NCBI GenBank assembly: GCA_900319485.1
Contig: ONOQ01000016.1
Location: 1-38,476 of the forward strand
From: an uncultured Bacteroidales bacterium
Lineage (GTDB): Bacteria > Bacteroidota > Bacteroidia > Bacteroidales > UBA932
DNA length: 38,476 nt
Reading direction: 5' to 3'
Shown piece after piece: positions 7,531-15,246 of this stretch (its first letter is position 1; each line of letters starts with the position of its first letter). The translations under genes were made by a program, and so were the position numbers. The notes beneath the pieces are model-generated. The model did not search any database and had not been told where the DNA came from. It worked only from the letters and a program-made list of their open reading frames with translations.

Positions 7531-7563
7531 TGTCAAAACCCCTCCATTACCTGTCAAATCCCC
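7531..7563. promoter_or_regulatory. 21-bp-spaced direct repeat, candidate LytTR operator
   Basis: TGTCAAAnCCCC occurs at 7531-7542 and again at 7552-7563, exactly 21 bp apart, which is two helical turns. LytTR regulators typically bind two direct repeats spaced about 21-23 bp. The site lies between the divergent promoters of the membrane-protein operon and the LytTR gene itself. Binding by this LytTR protein is an inference. Confidence 0.5.
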
Positions 7564-7603
7564 CTGGAGCCGCGGAATGAAAGCGTTTTTCGGCAAAAAG
7601 GAC

Positions 7604-7611
7604 TATCTTTG
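7604..7611 (+). promoter_or_regulatory. Promoter -7 element for LytTR regulator
   Basis: TATCTTTG ends 8 nt before the ATG at 7620, giving a very short leader. There is no good TTG at -33. Confidence 0.6.
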
Positions 7612-7619
7612 CTTCGCAG

Positions 7620-8348
7620 ATGAAGAAAACACTGATCATACTTGGTCTTTGGGTGGCCGCCGTTGTGCTGATTGCTGCCCTGGTTGTCAGTATGGGGTAT
7701 TCTTTCCCGGAAGCCCTCTTCATCGGCGTTCAGTTTCTCCCCGGCGTTTTAGCCGCACGCTACTTTCTATCCAAGATATCATTCCGGAACAAAAGCGCCG
7801 GCATCCGGGATGCCATCTTCGTCATGCTGGCTATTCTCGTGGCCGAGATTGCATTGGTGGTAATGGCCAGTATCATAATCGTCCACATGCGGCACATCGT
7901 AATCTGGTGGCAATATGATGACTACCCTGAAACTCTCTTCAATCCTGTCTTTATCGGCATGGTGCTGGCGCTCCTCATCGTAGGCGACACCACTCTGGGC
8001 CGATTCCTGGACAGACGATTCCCTACGACCCAGAAGCCCATCCGTTTTGTTTCAGAACGTAAGACGGTATCCCTTCTTCCCGATGAGATTCTCTACATCG
8101 AATCCAACGACAAAGAGGTGACGGTCAATGCCACCGAAGGCCGCCGCTTCCGCAATAAAACCGGCATCGGCCAGTGGGAGGACCTGCTGGGTGACAACTT
8201 CCTGCGTATCCACCGTTCTTACCTGGTCAATGCCAATTATGCAACGCTCATTTCGCCCGATACCGTGACTATCGGCACGGCAGAACTCCCGGTTTCCAGG
8301 AAGTATAAGGAGGAGGTTCAAACTATCCTGACAAACCACAGGGCATAA
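7620..8348 (+). CDS. Membrane-anchored LytTR transcriptional regulator
   Basis: The 242-aa protein has four hydrophobic segments in residues 1-125 (approximately 5-24, 30-46, 61-85, 99-118). A C-terminal LytTR DNA-binding domain follows (about 145-240), with the family signature: VSLLPDEILYIESNDKEVTV, RRFRNKTGIGQWEDLL, and NFLRIHRSYLVNANYA. It has no receiver domain, so the membrane part probably senses or receives the signal directly. Relatives are often autoregulated through direct repeats in their own promoter, as suggested here at 7531-7563. It lies immediately upstream of the sigma-barrel fusion gene, hinting at a common signalling circuit. Confidence 0.85.
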   Translation: MKKTLIILGLWVAAVVLIAALVVSMGYSFPEALFIGVQFLPGVLAARYFLSKISFRNKSAGIRDAIFVMLAILVAEIALVVMASIIIVHMRHIVIWWQYDDYPETLFNPVFIGMVLALLIVGDTTLGRFLDRRFPTTQKPIRFVSERKTVSLLPDEILYIESNDKEVTVNATEGRRFRNKTGIGQWEDLLGDNFLRIHRSYLVNANYATLISPDTVTIGTAELPVSRKYKEEVQTILTNHRA

Positions 8349-8359
8349 GAAACCCATTT

Positions 8360-8401
8360 GTCCACCACTGTCCACCCTGTCCACTCCGTCCACCGGTGGA
8401 C
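8360..8401. repeat. Four GTCCAC direct repeats ending in a palindrome
   Basis: GTCCAC occurs at 8360, 8370, 8379 and 8388, with spacings of 10, 9 and 9 bp. The last unit is half of a 14-bp perfect palindrome, GTCCACCGGTGGAC (8388-8401). The array sits between the LytTR gene and the promoter of the sigma-barrel gene. It may be a protein-binding array for either regulator, or part of a stem that terminates lytTR transcription (flanking CTCC/GGAG also pair). Confidence 0.5.
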
Positions 8402-8466
8402 ACGGAGCACAGACTGTGTCAACATCTACTGACTCACTTTTTTCTGCCCCCTGACGCAGTATTTCG

Positions 8467-8474
8467 TAAATTTG
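8467..8474 (+). promoter_or_regulatory. Promoter -7 element for the sigma-barrel fusion gene
   Basis: TAAATTTG fits TAnnTTTG and lies 31 nt before the ATG at 8506. A weak TTCTG occurs about 20 bp upstream. Confidence 0.5.
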
Positions 8475-8505
8475 CAGTCTATAATTAAAATAGGCACAAG
8501 GCTGC

Positions 8506-10209
8506 ATGGACAAAAGACAACTCGTGGATGGCTGCAAACGTGGGGACTCCGCTTCAGTGGAGGCCCTATATCGCAGCTATTCCGGGAAACTCATTGGAAT
8601 ATGCCGGCATTATGTTGACTCCCAGGAGGTAGCTGAAGATCTGCTGCATGATGCTTTCATCGTCATTTTGTCCTCTATCGGCCAGCTCAAGAATCCCGAT
8701 AAGCTGGATTCCTGGATGGGGGTCATCGTGAAGAATATGGCCATCGACTATCTCAAGGAAAGCCAGCATTTTACGCATCCGCAGGAAGACTTGGACATGG
8801 AGGATGTACCGGATGAGCCGATGTATCCCGTGCCTCCTTATGAGGATTTAATGGCGCTGATTGACCGCCTTCCGGAACAGTATGGAAAGGTGTTCCGCCT
8901 GTCCGTACTGGAGGGACTTTCGCACAAGGAGATAGGGGCTCTGCTGCATATCGGAGAGAAATCGTCTTCATCCAATCTTTTCCGGGCCCGCCAGGTGCTG
9001 CAGAAGGAATTGAAGCAGTATTGGCTGGCGCTTTTAGCGCTGATTGTATTGATTGTCACACCGCTCCTGCTACATAAAGAAACGGAGCCGACGTCTATTC
9101 CGGATGGGCCAATAGTTGTGAATAATGGTGCAGATAGCGTAGAAGTAGTGATTCCAGTGGACTCGTTGTCTGTTCCTGCAACTCCGACACGAATGGAGCG
9201 TATCCGGACAGCGGAAGCCGGTCCCCTTGATACAACTCCGGAGCCCGCCGATACGGTAACTCTAAGGCAAAGACTGATGCCAATCGATATTAGTCCTGTG
9301 TCTATCCCGACTGCCACCCGCCAGGTATCCGGGCAAGGAGCATCCATCAGGAAGCCGAATCGGCAGGAAACCACCCTTGGCCAGCCACTACTGGCCGATG
9401 CCAGGGGCTCCAAAAAGAAGAATCTCCTGGGGCTTCTGCCATCCATCTCGGCACTCCCGAGTACTATTGCGGGTGTCAGCCCTATTATCATGGGCTCCGG
9501 TATTCTGGCCGATGCCTCTTCCTTTGTCATGGCACCGGATACAAAGGTGACAGACTGGAGCGATTTCCTTACTGCCGTGCAATCAATGGAAGGTCGTTAT
9601 AGCACCGGCGATTCCCTTGCTTACTATAATTCACTGTTGGATATCGCAGAACGGTTAGCCGTCCCCGACGTAATGGACCCGCATCCGAAGCCGGTAGAAG
9701 AGAAGGCCGAATATGAAAGACCTTTCACGCTGGGACTCAGCGCAAGCATCGGCCTGAATGACCGCTGGAACATACTGACCGGCCTGGAATATACACGGCT
9801 GCGCAGTTCGCACACCATCGGCCTGGATACGCTCTATATCAAGAACCGGCAAACCATCCATTACGTGGGTGTTCCGCTCGGCCTTTCCTATACGGTCTGG
9901 TCAAAGGGAAATCTTCACCTGAATGCATCGGCCTTTGGCAAGATGGAGATTCCGGTTGCCGGCATCCTGAACAGCGAGCACCACAATGGTGTGGCGAACA
10001 CGTATCAGAATACACTTAAGTTCAAGGCTCCTATTCAGTGGTCGGCCGGGGTCGGCATCGGCCTCCAGTACAACCTGACGCCCTGGATGGGCTTGTATGT
10101 GGAGCCGCAGGTACGCTACTACTTCGATACCGGAGGTGGTGTCCAAACAATCAGACAGGTTCAACCCGTTGAATTTGCTGTACCGTTCGGCGTGCGGCTG
10201 ACATTCTAA
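8506..10209 (+). CDS. ECF sigma factor fused to TM helix, linker and outer-membrane beta-barrel
   Basis: This is a single uninterrupted 567-codon frame. Residues 15-87 are sigma region 2 (LYRSYSGKLIGICRHY, DLLHDAFIVIL, DSWMGVIVKNMAIDYL). Residues 118-170 are region 4 with its helix-turn-helix (GLSHKEIGALLHIGEKSSSSNLFRAR). Residues 173-190 are one transmembrane helix. About 200 Pro/Thr/Ser-rich residues follow (periplasmic, probably disordered). From about 400 to 567 is a PorT/OmpA-like beta-barrel with alternating strands, ending in aromatic GVRLTF. Normally the sigma factor and a dual-membrane-spanning anti-sigma protein are separate genes in Bacteroidetes. Here no anti-sigma domain is left, so the sigma factor appears directly tethered across both membranes. 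Release would require proteolysis. It is element cargo, downstream of the LytTR gene. Confidence 0.85.
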   Translation: MDKRQLVDGCKRGDSASVEALYRSYSGKLIGICRHYVDSQEVAEDLLHDAFIVILSSIGQLKNPDKLDSWMGVIVKNMAIDYLKESQHFTHPQEDLDMEDVPDEPMYPVPPYEDLMALIDRLPEQYGKVFRLSVLEGLSHKEIGALLHIGEKSSSSNLFRARQVLQKELKQYWLALLALIVLIVTPLLLHKETEPTSIPDGPIVVNNGADSVEVVIPVDSLSVPATPTRMERIRTAEAGPLDTTPEPADTVTLRQRLMPIDISPVSIPTATRQVSGQGASIRKPNRQETTLGQPLLADARGSKKKNLLGLLPSISALPSTIAGVSPIIMGSGILADASSFVMAPDTKVTDWSDFLTAVQSMEGRYSTGDSLAYYNSLLDIAERLAVPDVMDPHPKPVEEKAEYERPFTLGLSASIGLNDRWNILTGLEYTRLRSSHTIGLDTLYIKNRQTIHYVGVPLGLSYTVWSKGNLHLNASAFGKMEIPVAGILNSEHHNGVANTYQNTLKFKAPIQWSAGVGIGLQYNLTPWMGLYVEPQVRYYFDTGGGVQTIRQVQPVEFAVPFGVRLTF

Positions 10210-10258
10210 GACACGCAGTATTTGCCCGTCCGTTCAGTCATATAGAAAAACGAAACGG

Positions 10259-11041
10259 ATGGGAAACCGATACCAGGACAGACATCAATACTTTGATGAG
10301 TTGGTGGAGACTTCGACGGCCTTCTACGTCGAATATATCTGCCGATTCATGCCCATTGCCGAGGGCATCCGTGTACTGGAAGTGGGATGTGGCGAAGGCG
10401 GGAATCTCCTGCCCTTTGCGCTGATTGGCTGCGAAGTGACCGGGGTTGACTTTTCCGCAAAGAAGATTGAAAATGCCCGGAACTATTTCCAGATAAATGG
10501 CGCCGATGGGGCATTCTTCTGTGCTGATTTCTTCGATTTCCCCCTACAGGACAAGGCATTTGACGTGATTCTGGTCCACGACGTGATGGAGCATATCGCG
10601 CCGGAAGACAAGGGACGATTTCTGGATCGGATTCGCGCATTTCTGGCCCCGGGCGGTGTGGCCTTCCTGGCTTTCCCGGCTTGGCAGATGCCCTTTGGCG
10701 GCCATCAGCAGACCTGTTCCCCGAAGGTACTCCGAGTCCTGCCGTGGATTCACCTGTTGCCGAAGCCTCTATACCGGGGAGTCCTTCGCTTATTCAAAGA
10801 CTCTGATGGGCATATAAAGGAACTGATGGACATCCGCCGTTCCAGGATGACCGTAGAGCGGTTTGAGAAACTATGCCGAGCGCATGGCTTTGCTGTTCTG
10901 GACCGGACGCTCTGGCTCATCAATCCCCACTACAAAGCCAAGTTCGGACTGCACCCTATCAAACTGAAGCTGGGTATGGACAGGATTCCATATCTGCGGA
11001 ACTGGTTCTCGACAAGCTGCTGGTATGTTGTAACATTTTGA
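10259..11041 (+). CDS. Class I SAM-dependent methyltransferase
   Basis: The 260-aa protein has motif I VLEVGCGEGGNL at about residues 39-50, then VTGVDFSAKKIENAR (acidic ribose-binding Asp), a Cys/Ala-Asp-Phe-rich motif (FFCADFFDFPL), and DVILVHDVMEHI (motif IV, methyltransferase type 11/Ubi-like). The C-terminal part (RLYRG..., ELMDIRRSRMTVERFEKLCRAHGF) is similar to methyltransferases in glycan or lipid gene clusters. The substrate is unknown. It lies 49 bp after the sigma-barrel gene on the same strand and may be co-transcribed with it, making it a possible target of that regulator. Confidence 0.85.
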   Translation: MGNRYQDRHQYFDELVETSTAFYVEYICRFMPIAEGIRVLEVGCGEGGNLLPFALIGCEVTGVDFSAKKIENARNYFQINGADGAFFCADFFDFPLQDKAFDVILVHDVMEHIAPEDKGRFLDRIRAFLAPGGVAFLAFPAWQMPFGGHQQTCSPKVLRVLPWIHLLPKPLYRGVLRLFKDSDGHIKELMDIRRSRMTVERFEKLCRAHGFAVLDRTLWLINPHYKAKFGLHPIKLKLGMDRIPYLRNWFSTSCWYVVTF

Positions 11042-11049
11042 TAACTTTG
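11042..11049 (+). promoter_or_regulatory. Promoter -7 element for serpin gene
   Basis: TAACTTTG starts immediately after the methyltransferase stop codon (11039-11041) and ends 12 nt before the serpin ATG at 11062. No clear -33 element is seen. Confidence 0.55.
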
Positions 11050-11061
11050 CATTTGGATATT

Positions 11062-12318
11062 ATGAGAACAAAATCGTCAATGAAATGGATGCGCGGATTG
11101 GCTGTAGCGGCCAGCCTGCTTATGGTTGCCATCTCCTGTGAGAAGATAGATAATAAAGATGATGAACCGGACAACCCCTACCAGGAAATAGAGATTACGA
11201 CGAAATCGGCTGATTTCGTCCAACAGGGCCTTCCTTTCACCTTCGACTACATCGGCCGGATCAATGACGGCACAGAAGAGAACTATATCATTTCTCCGCT
11301 GAGCATGCAATTCCTGCTGGGGATGATTCTGGACGGCACCCGCGGGGAAACCGCCGATGAAATATGCACAGTGCTCGGATATGGGAAAGGTGAGGTCGAT
11401 GCCGTAAACGAGTATTGCCTGTCCATGCTGCAGCAGCTCCCGGAGTTGGACAAAAAGACTACACTCAGCATTGCCAATGCCATCGTGGTCAACCAACAGT
11501 ATTCACTGTTAGACAGTTATCAGGCAACGGTGGGTAAATACTATGAAGCTTTTGTATCTAAGATGGATTTCTCCAATAGTGATGCGGCCGTGACAGAAAT
11601 CAACCAATGGTGCTCTGATCATACGGGCGGAATGGTGCCGAAAGTGTTGGAGAGAGTCAGTATCGACATGCTCTGCTATCTGTTCAACGCCTTGTATTTC
11701 AAGAGCGAATGGAAGTTCATGTTCGACAAGTCGGCCACCTCAGATGAAGATTTCATGAGCGGTGCCGGTCAGAAGGTGAAGGTGAAGATGATGAGGCAGG
11801 CCGAGAATTACCAGTATGCCGAAAATGATACTTACCAAGTGGTAAACCTTCCTTACGGGAACGGTGCCTTCTCCATGTTGGTGTTCCTGCCCAAGACGGG
11901 TTACGGTATTCCGGATGTCATCGGCCAGCTGAAAAAGGCAGATTGGAACAATTACCGCCTGGGTATGGGGATTAGCGAGGTAGATCTGTGGCTCCCTCGA
12001 TTTGAAACCAAGTTCGGCATCAAACTGAACGACATCCTCGCGGCGATGGGAATGCCCAGGGCGTTCGATGATACCAGGGCCGATTTCAGCGCGATGTCTC
12101 CAGATGCCTTATGCCTGAGCTTTATTCGTCAGGATGCCGCCATCAAGGTGGATGAAGAAGGCTCTGAAGCCGCTGCCGTCTCTTCTGCCGGAGTGTTTGT
12201 TACTTCTCCCGGCCCCAACCCTCATGCCGTATTTCACGCCGATCATCCGTTCCTCTACCTGATTACAGAAACCAGCACAGGAGCCGTACTGTTTGCCGGA
12301 CGCTACAGCGGAGAATAG
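11062..12318 (+). CDS. Serpin (serine/cysteine protease inhibitor) lipoprotein
   Basis: The 418-aa protein has a signal peptide with Cys near residue 30 (MVAISC), so it is a lipoprotein. The serpin fold is clear: NYIISPLSMQFLLGMILDGTRGETADEI at the N-terminus, LFNALYFKSEWKFMFDKSAT, VVNLPYGNGAFSMLVFLPK, VDLWLPRFETKFGIKL, and C-terminal FHADHPFLYLITETSTGAVLFAGR. The reactive-centre loop hinge reads DEEGSEAAAVSSAG, with Gly at P15 and small residues at P12-P9, which is the inhibitory type. Counting from P15, the scissile bond falls near VFVT|S, a small/hydrophobic P1 that would suit elastase-like proteases. It starts after the methyltransferase gene with its own -7 element. Gut bacteria use such inhibitors against host or competitor proteases. 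Confidence 0.9.
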   Translation: MRTKSSMKWMRGLAVAASLLMVAISCEKIDNKDDEPDNPYQEIEITTKSADFVQQGLPFTFDYIGRINDGTEENYIISPLSMQFLLGMILDGTRGETADEICTVLGYGKGEVDAVNEYCLSMLQQLPELDKKTTLSIANAIVVNQQYSLLDSYQATVGKYYEAFVSKMDFSNSDAAVTEINQWCSDHTGGMVPKVLERVSIDMLCYLFNALYFKSEWKFMFDKSATSDEDFMSGAGQKVKVKMMRQAENYQYAENDTYQVVNLPYGNGAFSMLVFLPKTGYGIPDVIGQLKKADWNNYRLGMGISEVDLWLPRFETKFGIKLNDILAAMGMPRAFDDTRADFSAMSPDALCLSFIRQDAAIKVDEEGSEAAAVSSAGVFVTSPGPNPHAVFHADHPFLYLITETSTGAVLFAGRYSGE

Positions 12319-12350
12319 CACCGATTGTTGTCAGCGAGCTTTCAGTTGTC

Positions 12351-13034
12351 TTACCTTTTGCTTTCAATCTCCTCTCTTTTCAAGCGCTGTTCCTGCTCCC
12401 GGATAAACGCTTTCATCCGTTTTTTACTCTCTTTCCCAGTTTCAAAGATGTGGACGACGTCCTCATAGGCGACATCTTTGTGATCAATGAGCCCCTTGTT
12501 ATCCTGGCGCGGATGATTGCAAACAGCATAATACCTTTTGCCCCAGTATTCGGGACTATGGGTGTAAATGCCGATGGCTACGCAGAATAAGATGACGACA
12601 AAGGGACAGGCGGCGGCCATTCCCTCGCGAAGCCATCGTTTCCACGGACTGATTTTGGTTTCTCGCACCAGGTTCATCAATCTGTCGGCCCTGCTCATCA
12701 GTTCGTCCATCTTCTTTTCCTGAGGCTCGGACCATTCGTGGGTACAAGTGGTTTCAATGCGGATTGAGTGCTTTGTGAGCACTTGGCTCACGCTGACTTC
12801 CGTTGCCTTCTTGATAGCTTCACCCACTCCCGCAAGGCTGTTCTTTAGCTGTGTAGAGACTGTCTGGGTAATAGAATCTATCGTCTCCTGCGGAACAGCT
12901 GCAGGAGCTGGCGTTTCGATCATTTGTTCCAATCGGCTCACGCGCTCCATGGTTTCGTTGATATCAATGTTGTGCTGGGCTATAATGTCCTGGACATTTT
13001 CCCGGCTGGTAGTATGGTTTGATTTCATAATCAT
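12351..13034 (-). CDS. Mobilization-associated coiled-coil membrane protein
   Basis: The 227-aa protein has an N-terminal helical, coiled-coil-like region (about residues 15-130), a basic stretch (ISPWKRWLREG), one transmembrane helix at about 139-157 (ACPFVVILFCVAIGIYT), and a charged C-terminal helix (KKRMKAFIREQEQRLKREEIESKR). It is the last gene of the mobilization operon, 6 bp after the relaxase stop codon. Proteins with this layout commonly accompany Bacteroidetes relaxases, possibly linking the relaxosome to the membrane or coupling protein, but I recognise no named family. Confidence 0.6.
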   Translation of the reverse strand: MIMKSNHTTSRENVQDIIAQHNIDINETMERVSRLEQMIETPAPAAVPQETIDSITQTVSTQLKNSLAGVGEAIKKATEVSVSQVLTKHSIRIETTCTHEWSEPQEKKMDELMSRADRLMNLVRETKISPWKRWLREGMAAACPFVVILFCVAIGIYTHSPEYWGKRYYAVCNHPRQDNKGLIDHKDVAYEDVVHIFETGKESKKRMKAFIREQEQRLKREEIESKR

Positions 13035-13040
13035 TTCTTC

Positions 13041-14318
13041 TTATCTGCGCATTCCGGGATATCCCGGCCTCCTTCCTCGTCTTCCAGGACCGTAAAAGTA
13101 GATGTCGTCCAGATGTTCCCTGGACTTCGTTGGTTGTGATGCAACGTCAAGAAGTTCCATGGTGACTTCTCCCAGTACGTCTTTGAAGGACATATGCTCC
13201 TTAAGAACCAGTTGGGATTCTGAACCGTGGACGGAGCTTGAAGCATACTCTTCGCCGTCAATCATTTTGGCAATGTTCCCGGCCGACAGTTTGCGGTCGA
13301 TGGCCGACCCTTTGATGGTTTTATCTTCCCCGTTCCGGTCTTCGAAGGAAAAACTGACGCCTTTGACAGCGCCGGTTTTGGGGTCGGTCCTGAAATGTGT
13401 CTGTATGCCGTACTTGGCCGTCTCGGCGGGAAGCTGGCGGATGTCCGATACCTTGGAGATGCATTGGAACAGGGTATGCTTGAGCACCTCTCTTTCAAAT
13501 TCTTCCGGCGACCGGACCTGGCGTTTGTCCTGCAAGTCGTTCTCACGAAGTGTTTTCATGATATTGCCGGCCGACAGGGAACGGTCCAGTTCAGACCCTT
13601 TCCAGACATGTTCTTTCCCATCTATGTCCTTGACCGCGAAGCTGATACCCATGATTCTTCCGGAGTTTTCGTTTACCTTAATTCGGGTTTCAATGCCGCG
13701 CCGCGCCGTCTCTTCCGGAAGATCGGCAATGGATCTTATCCTTTTCAAGCACTGGCTCACGTCCCTGGCGGTCTGATAGCGGAGTTTCTCCGTGGGGTCG
13801 TTAACCTTGGATTTGGAAATGACTTTGCTGTCGCCCCACGTGAGTCCTTCCCGCTTAGTAATTTCCTGGCAGACGGCAACGTTTCTCCGACGCTCCCACT
13901 GGTCGCTGATACGGTTTCCGTCGTTATCCACCCGGTTCAGGGTGATGTGGATATGCGGGTTACGGGTTTCGTCGTGCCGATGGATGACATACTGTGTGTT
14001 GGTGAATCCCATCTTCTGCAGGTAGTCTTTGGCAATCTTTAACATATAGTCGTTGGTTAGCCTGGGCATATCTTCCGGCTTGAAAGACAGGGCTATGTGC
14101 GCCACCGGTTTGGTGACCTTGGGATTCAGCCCTGCCTGGAGTTCGAAGCTACGTGCCATGGCTTTCAGGTCGGGGTCAGGAGTGCCGTCGGGGCGGTAGT
14201 TCATATCCACGCCCTCGGAGTAAAGGTAAGAGACTATCTTGCCGTTCTTCTGGTCCAGGTCTCCGTCGTAGTTCAATGCTCCGGCGAAGGACGAACCTGT
14301 CGTTATCTTGGCCATCAT
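13041..14318 (-). CDS. Relaxase/mobilization nuclease (MobP/BmgA-like)
   Basis: The 425-aa protein is a relaxase of the PF03432 family. The metal-binding histidine motif is HRHDETRNPHIHI at residues 113-125 (His113, His115, His122, His124). An upstream tyrosine for nicking should lie in the first 45 residues (Tyr17, Tyr31, Tyr33 or Tyr41). The C-terminal half contains a duplicated module of about 70 residues (about 186-257 and 284-353). Both copies carry LP.ETA..GI.T, K/NG.v.GiSF, and KGS.iDR.LSAGNI, probably DNA- or partner-binding. Its ATGATG start overlaps the TGA of the preceding mobC-like gene, indicating translational coupling. It nicks oriT to start transfer. Confidence 0.9.
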   Translation of the reverse strand: MMAKITTGSSFAGALNYDGDLDQKNGKIVSYLYSEGVDMNYRPDGTPDPDLKAMARSFELQAGLNPKVTKPVAHIALSFKPEDMPRLTNDYMLKIAKDYLQKMGFTNTQYVIHRHDETRNPHIHITLNRVDNDGNRISDQWERRRNVAVCQEITKREGLTWGDSKVISKSKVNDPTEKLRYQTARDVSQCLKRIRSIADLPEETARRGIETRIKVNENSGRIMGISFAVKDIDGKEHVWKGSELDRSLSAGNIMKTLRENDLQDKRQVRSPEEFEREVLKHTLFQCISKVSDIRQLPAETAKYGIQTHFRTDPKTGAVKGVSFSFEDRNGEDKTIKGSAIDRKLSAGNIAKMIDGEEYASSSVHGSESQLVLKEHMSFKDVLGEVTMELLDVASQPTKSREHLDDIYFYGPGRRGRRPGYPGMRR

Positions 14319-14875
14319 AGCTGCTTCACTTTCTTCTGGAAGTAGGATTTAATCTCGGCAAAGTCGGCCATGAAGGCATTGTACTGCGCCAGTGCGTTGA
14401 TGTTGGAACCGAGCTTCCCCTGGACAAAGAGCTGGTTCAGCCTCTGCCCCAGTTTGTGCAGATTGATAATAATGTGCCGCTCTTCCGGTGAGAGAGCCGA
14501 CACCACATCGGAAGACATCACCACCATCCGGCAGAACTCCGAATGGGTAAGCGTGTCGATATCCTTCAGGAAGGAACAGTACCGGGCCTTGTGGATGTCA
14601 CAGCGCAGCAGGGCTTCCCGGCAATAATCGGCAGCGCACTTGAGCGAGAGTTTGTACTTGATCTGGATCGCGGCACGCTCATTCTCGCACACAGCGAAGG
14701 AGACCCTCCCGTCTCTCACCCTTGTGCGGATGGCTTCGCGGGGACGCCCACCCTTTTTCTTTTTCATCTTTTCAGTGCCTGCGACCAACGGGAGCGGGCC
14801 ACTTCGAGTTAGTTCGCGTTTACGCGAACACAAACTCGCTACCTCTTTGCCGGAAGCCTTTTTATCCTTTGTCAT
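14315..14875 (-). CDS. MobC-like relaxosome accessory protein
   Basis: The 186-aa protein starts with a Lys/Arg-rich segment (KMKKKKGGRPREAIRTRVRD), then a ribbon-helix-helix-like region (VSFAVCENERAAIQIKYKLSLKCAADYCREALL). The MobC family C-terminal signature follows: LHKLGQRLNQLFVQGKLGSNINALA. MobC-type proteins bind near oriT and assist strand opening by the relaxase. It overlaps the upstream DUF3853 gene by 4 nt and the relaxase start by 4 nt. The three form a tightly coupled operon read toward the left. Confidence 0.85.
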   Translation of the reverse strand: MTKDKKASGKEVASLCSRKRELTRSGPLPLVAGTEKMKKKKGGRPREAIRTRVRDGRVSFAVCENERAAIQIKYKLSLKCAADYCREALLRCDIHKARYCSFLKDIDTLTHSEFCRMVVMSSDVVSALSPEERHIIINLHKLGQRLNQLFVQGKLGSNINALAQYNAFMADFAEIKSYFQKKVKQL

Positions 14876-15210
14876 AGCTGTCCCTCCCCACGCTTTTCCC
14901 GTTTGTACTTCTCGGCCAACTCCCTGGCGAGGGCGGCGTTGAAGACAATCTTCTTGCCCACCTGTGAGACGATGGCCGGGGTTAACACGCCGTTCTTTTT
15001 GAGTTCGTAGATGGTGCTGGGACAGCAGCCGATGTAGGCCCCGAGGGCCTGGATTCCGTACACGTACAAGGGTTCGGAGGAGGTGCCGGATGGTTTGGAC
15101 GAGAGAGCGTAGTCGGCCAATTGCACGAACTCCTCTCCACTCATTTGCCAGACGGGCTTTGCCATCAAGGCGGCAATGTCGAAATTTGACTCGCTCATAA
15201 GCATATACAT
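14872..15210 (-). CDS. DUF3853 helix-turn-helix protein (excisionase-like)
   Basis: The protein is up to 112 aa and fits the DUF3853 family: MAKPVWQMSGEEFVQL near the N-terminus, a YVYGIQALGAYIGCCPSTIYELKKNGVL helix-turn-helix, and QVGKKIVFNAALARELAEKYK at the end. These proteins resemble excisionase/MerR-type winged-helix DNA binders and are frequent in Bacteroidetes mobile elements. Three in-frame ATGs (15210, 15204, 15198) are possible starts; the one at 15198 gives MSESNFDIAALMAKP and is equally plausible. It leads the mobilization operon behind a full promoter and an inverted repeat. Confidence 0.8.
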   Translation of the reverse strand: MYMLMSESNFDIAALMAKPVWQMSGEEFVQLADYALSSKPSGTSSEPLYVYGIQALGAYIGCCPSTIYELKKNGVLTPAIVSQVGKKIVFNAALARELAEKYKREKRGEGQL

Positions 15211-15218
15211 TTAAAAAT

Positions 15219-15246
15219 CACGGGGCCACACTATTGTGACTCCGTG
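15219..15246. promoter_or_regulatory. Inverted repeat at the mob operon start site
   Basis: Two 12-nt arms (15219-15230 and 15235-15246; outer sequence CACGG/CCGTG, inner CACA/TGTG) pair with one mismatch and one G-T pair around CTAT. The repeat abuts the -7 element, so it covers the transcription start. It may be an autoregulatory operator for a relaxosome protein or part of oriT. Confidence 0.5.

Noticed and set aside
7514-7918. 134-codon plus-strand frame
   Set aside because: It overlaps the LytTR gene in another frame and contains its promoter and the direct repeats.
8360-8401. CRISPR-like short repeats
   Set aside because: The units are 6-8 bp with 2-4 bp between them, and there are no spacers or cas genes.
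8506-10209. Two separate genes (sigma factor and barrel protein) joined by an assembly error
   Set aside because: The frame is continuous and the TM helix follows region 4 directly, with no stop, start or ribosome-binding signal at the join. Resequencing would be decisive, but nothing in the sequence suggests an error.
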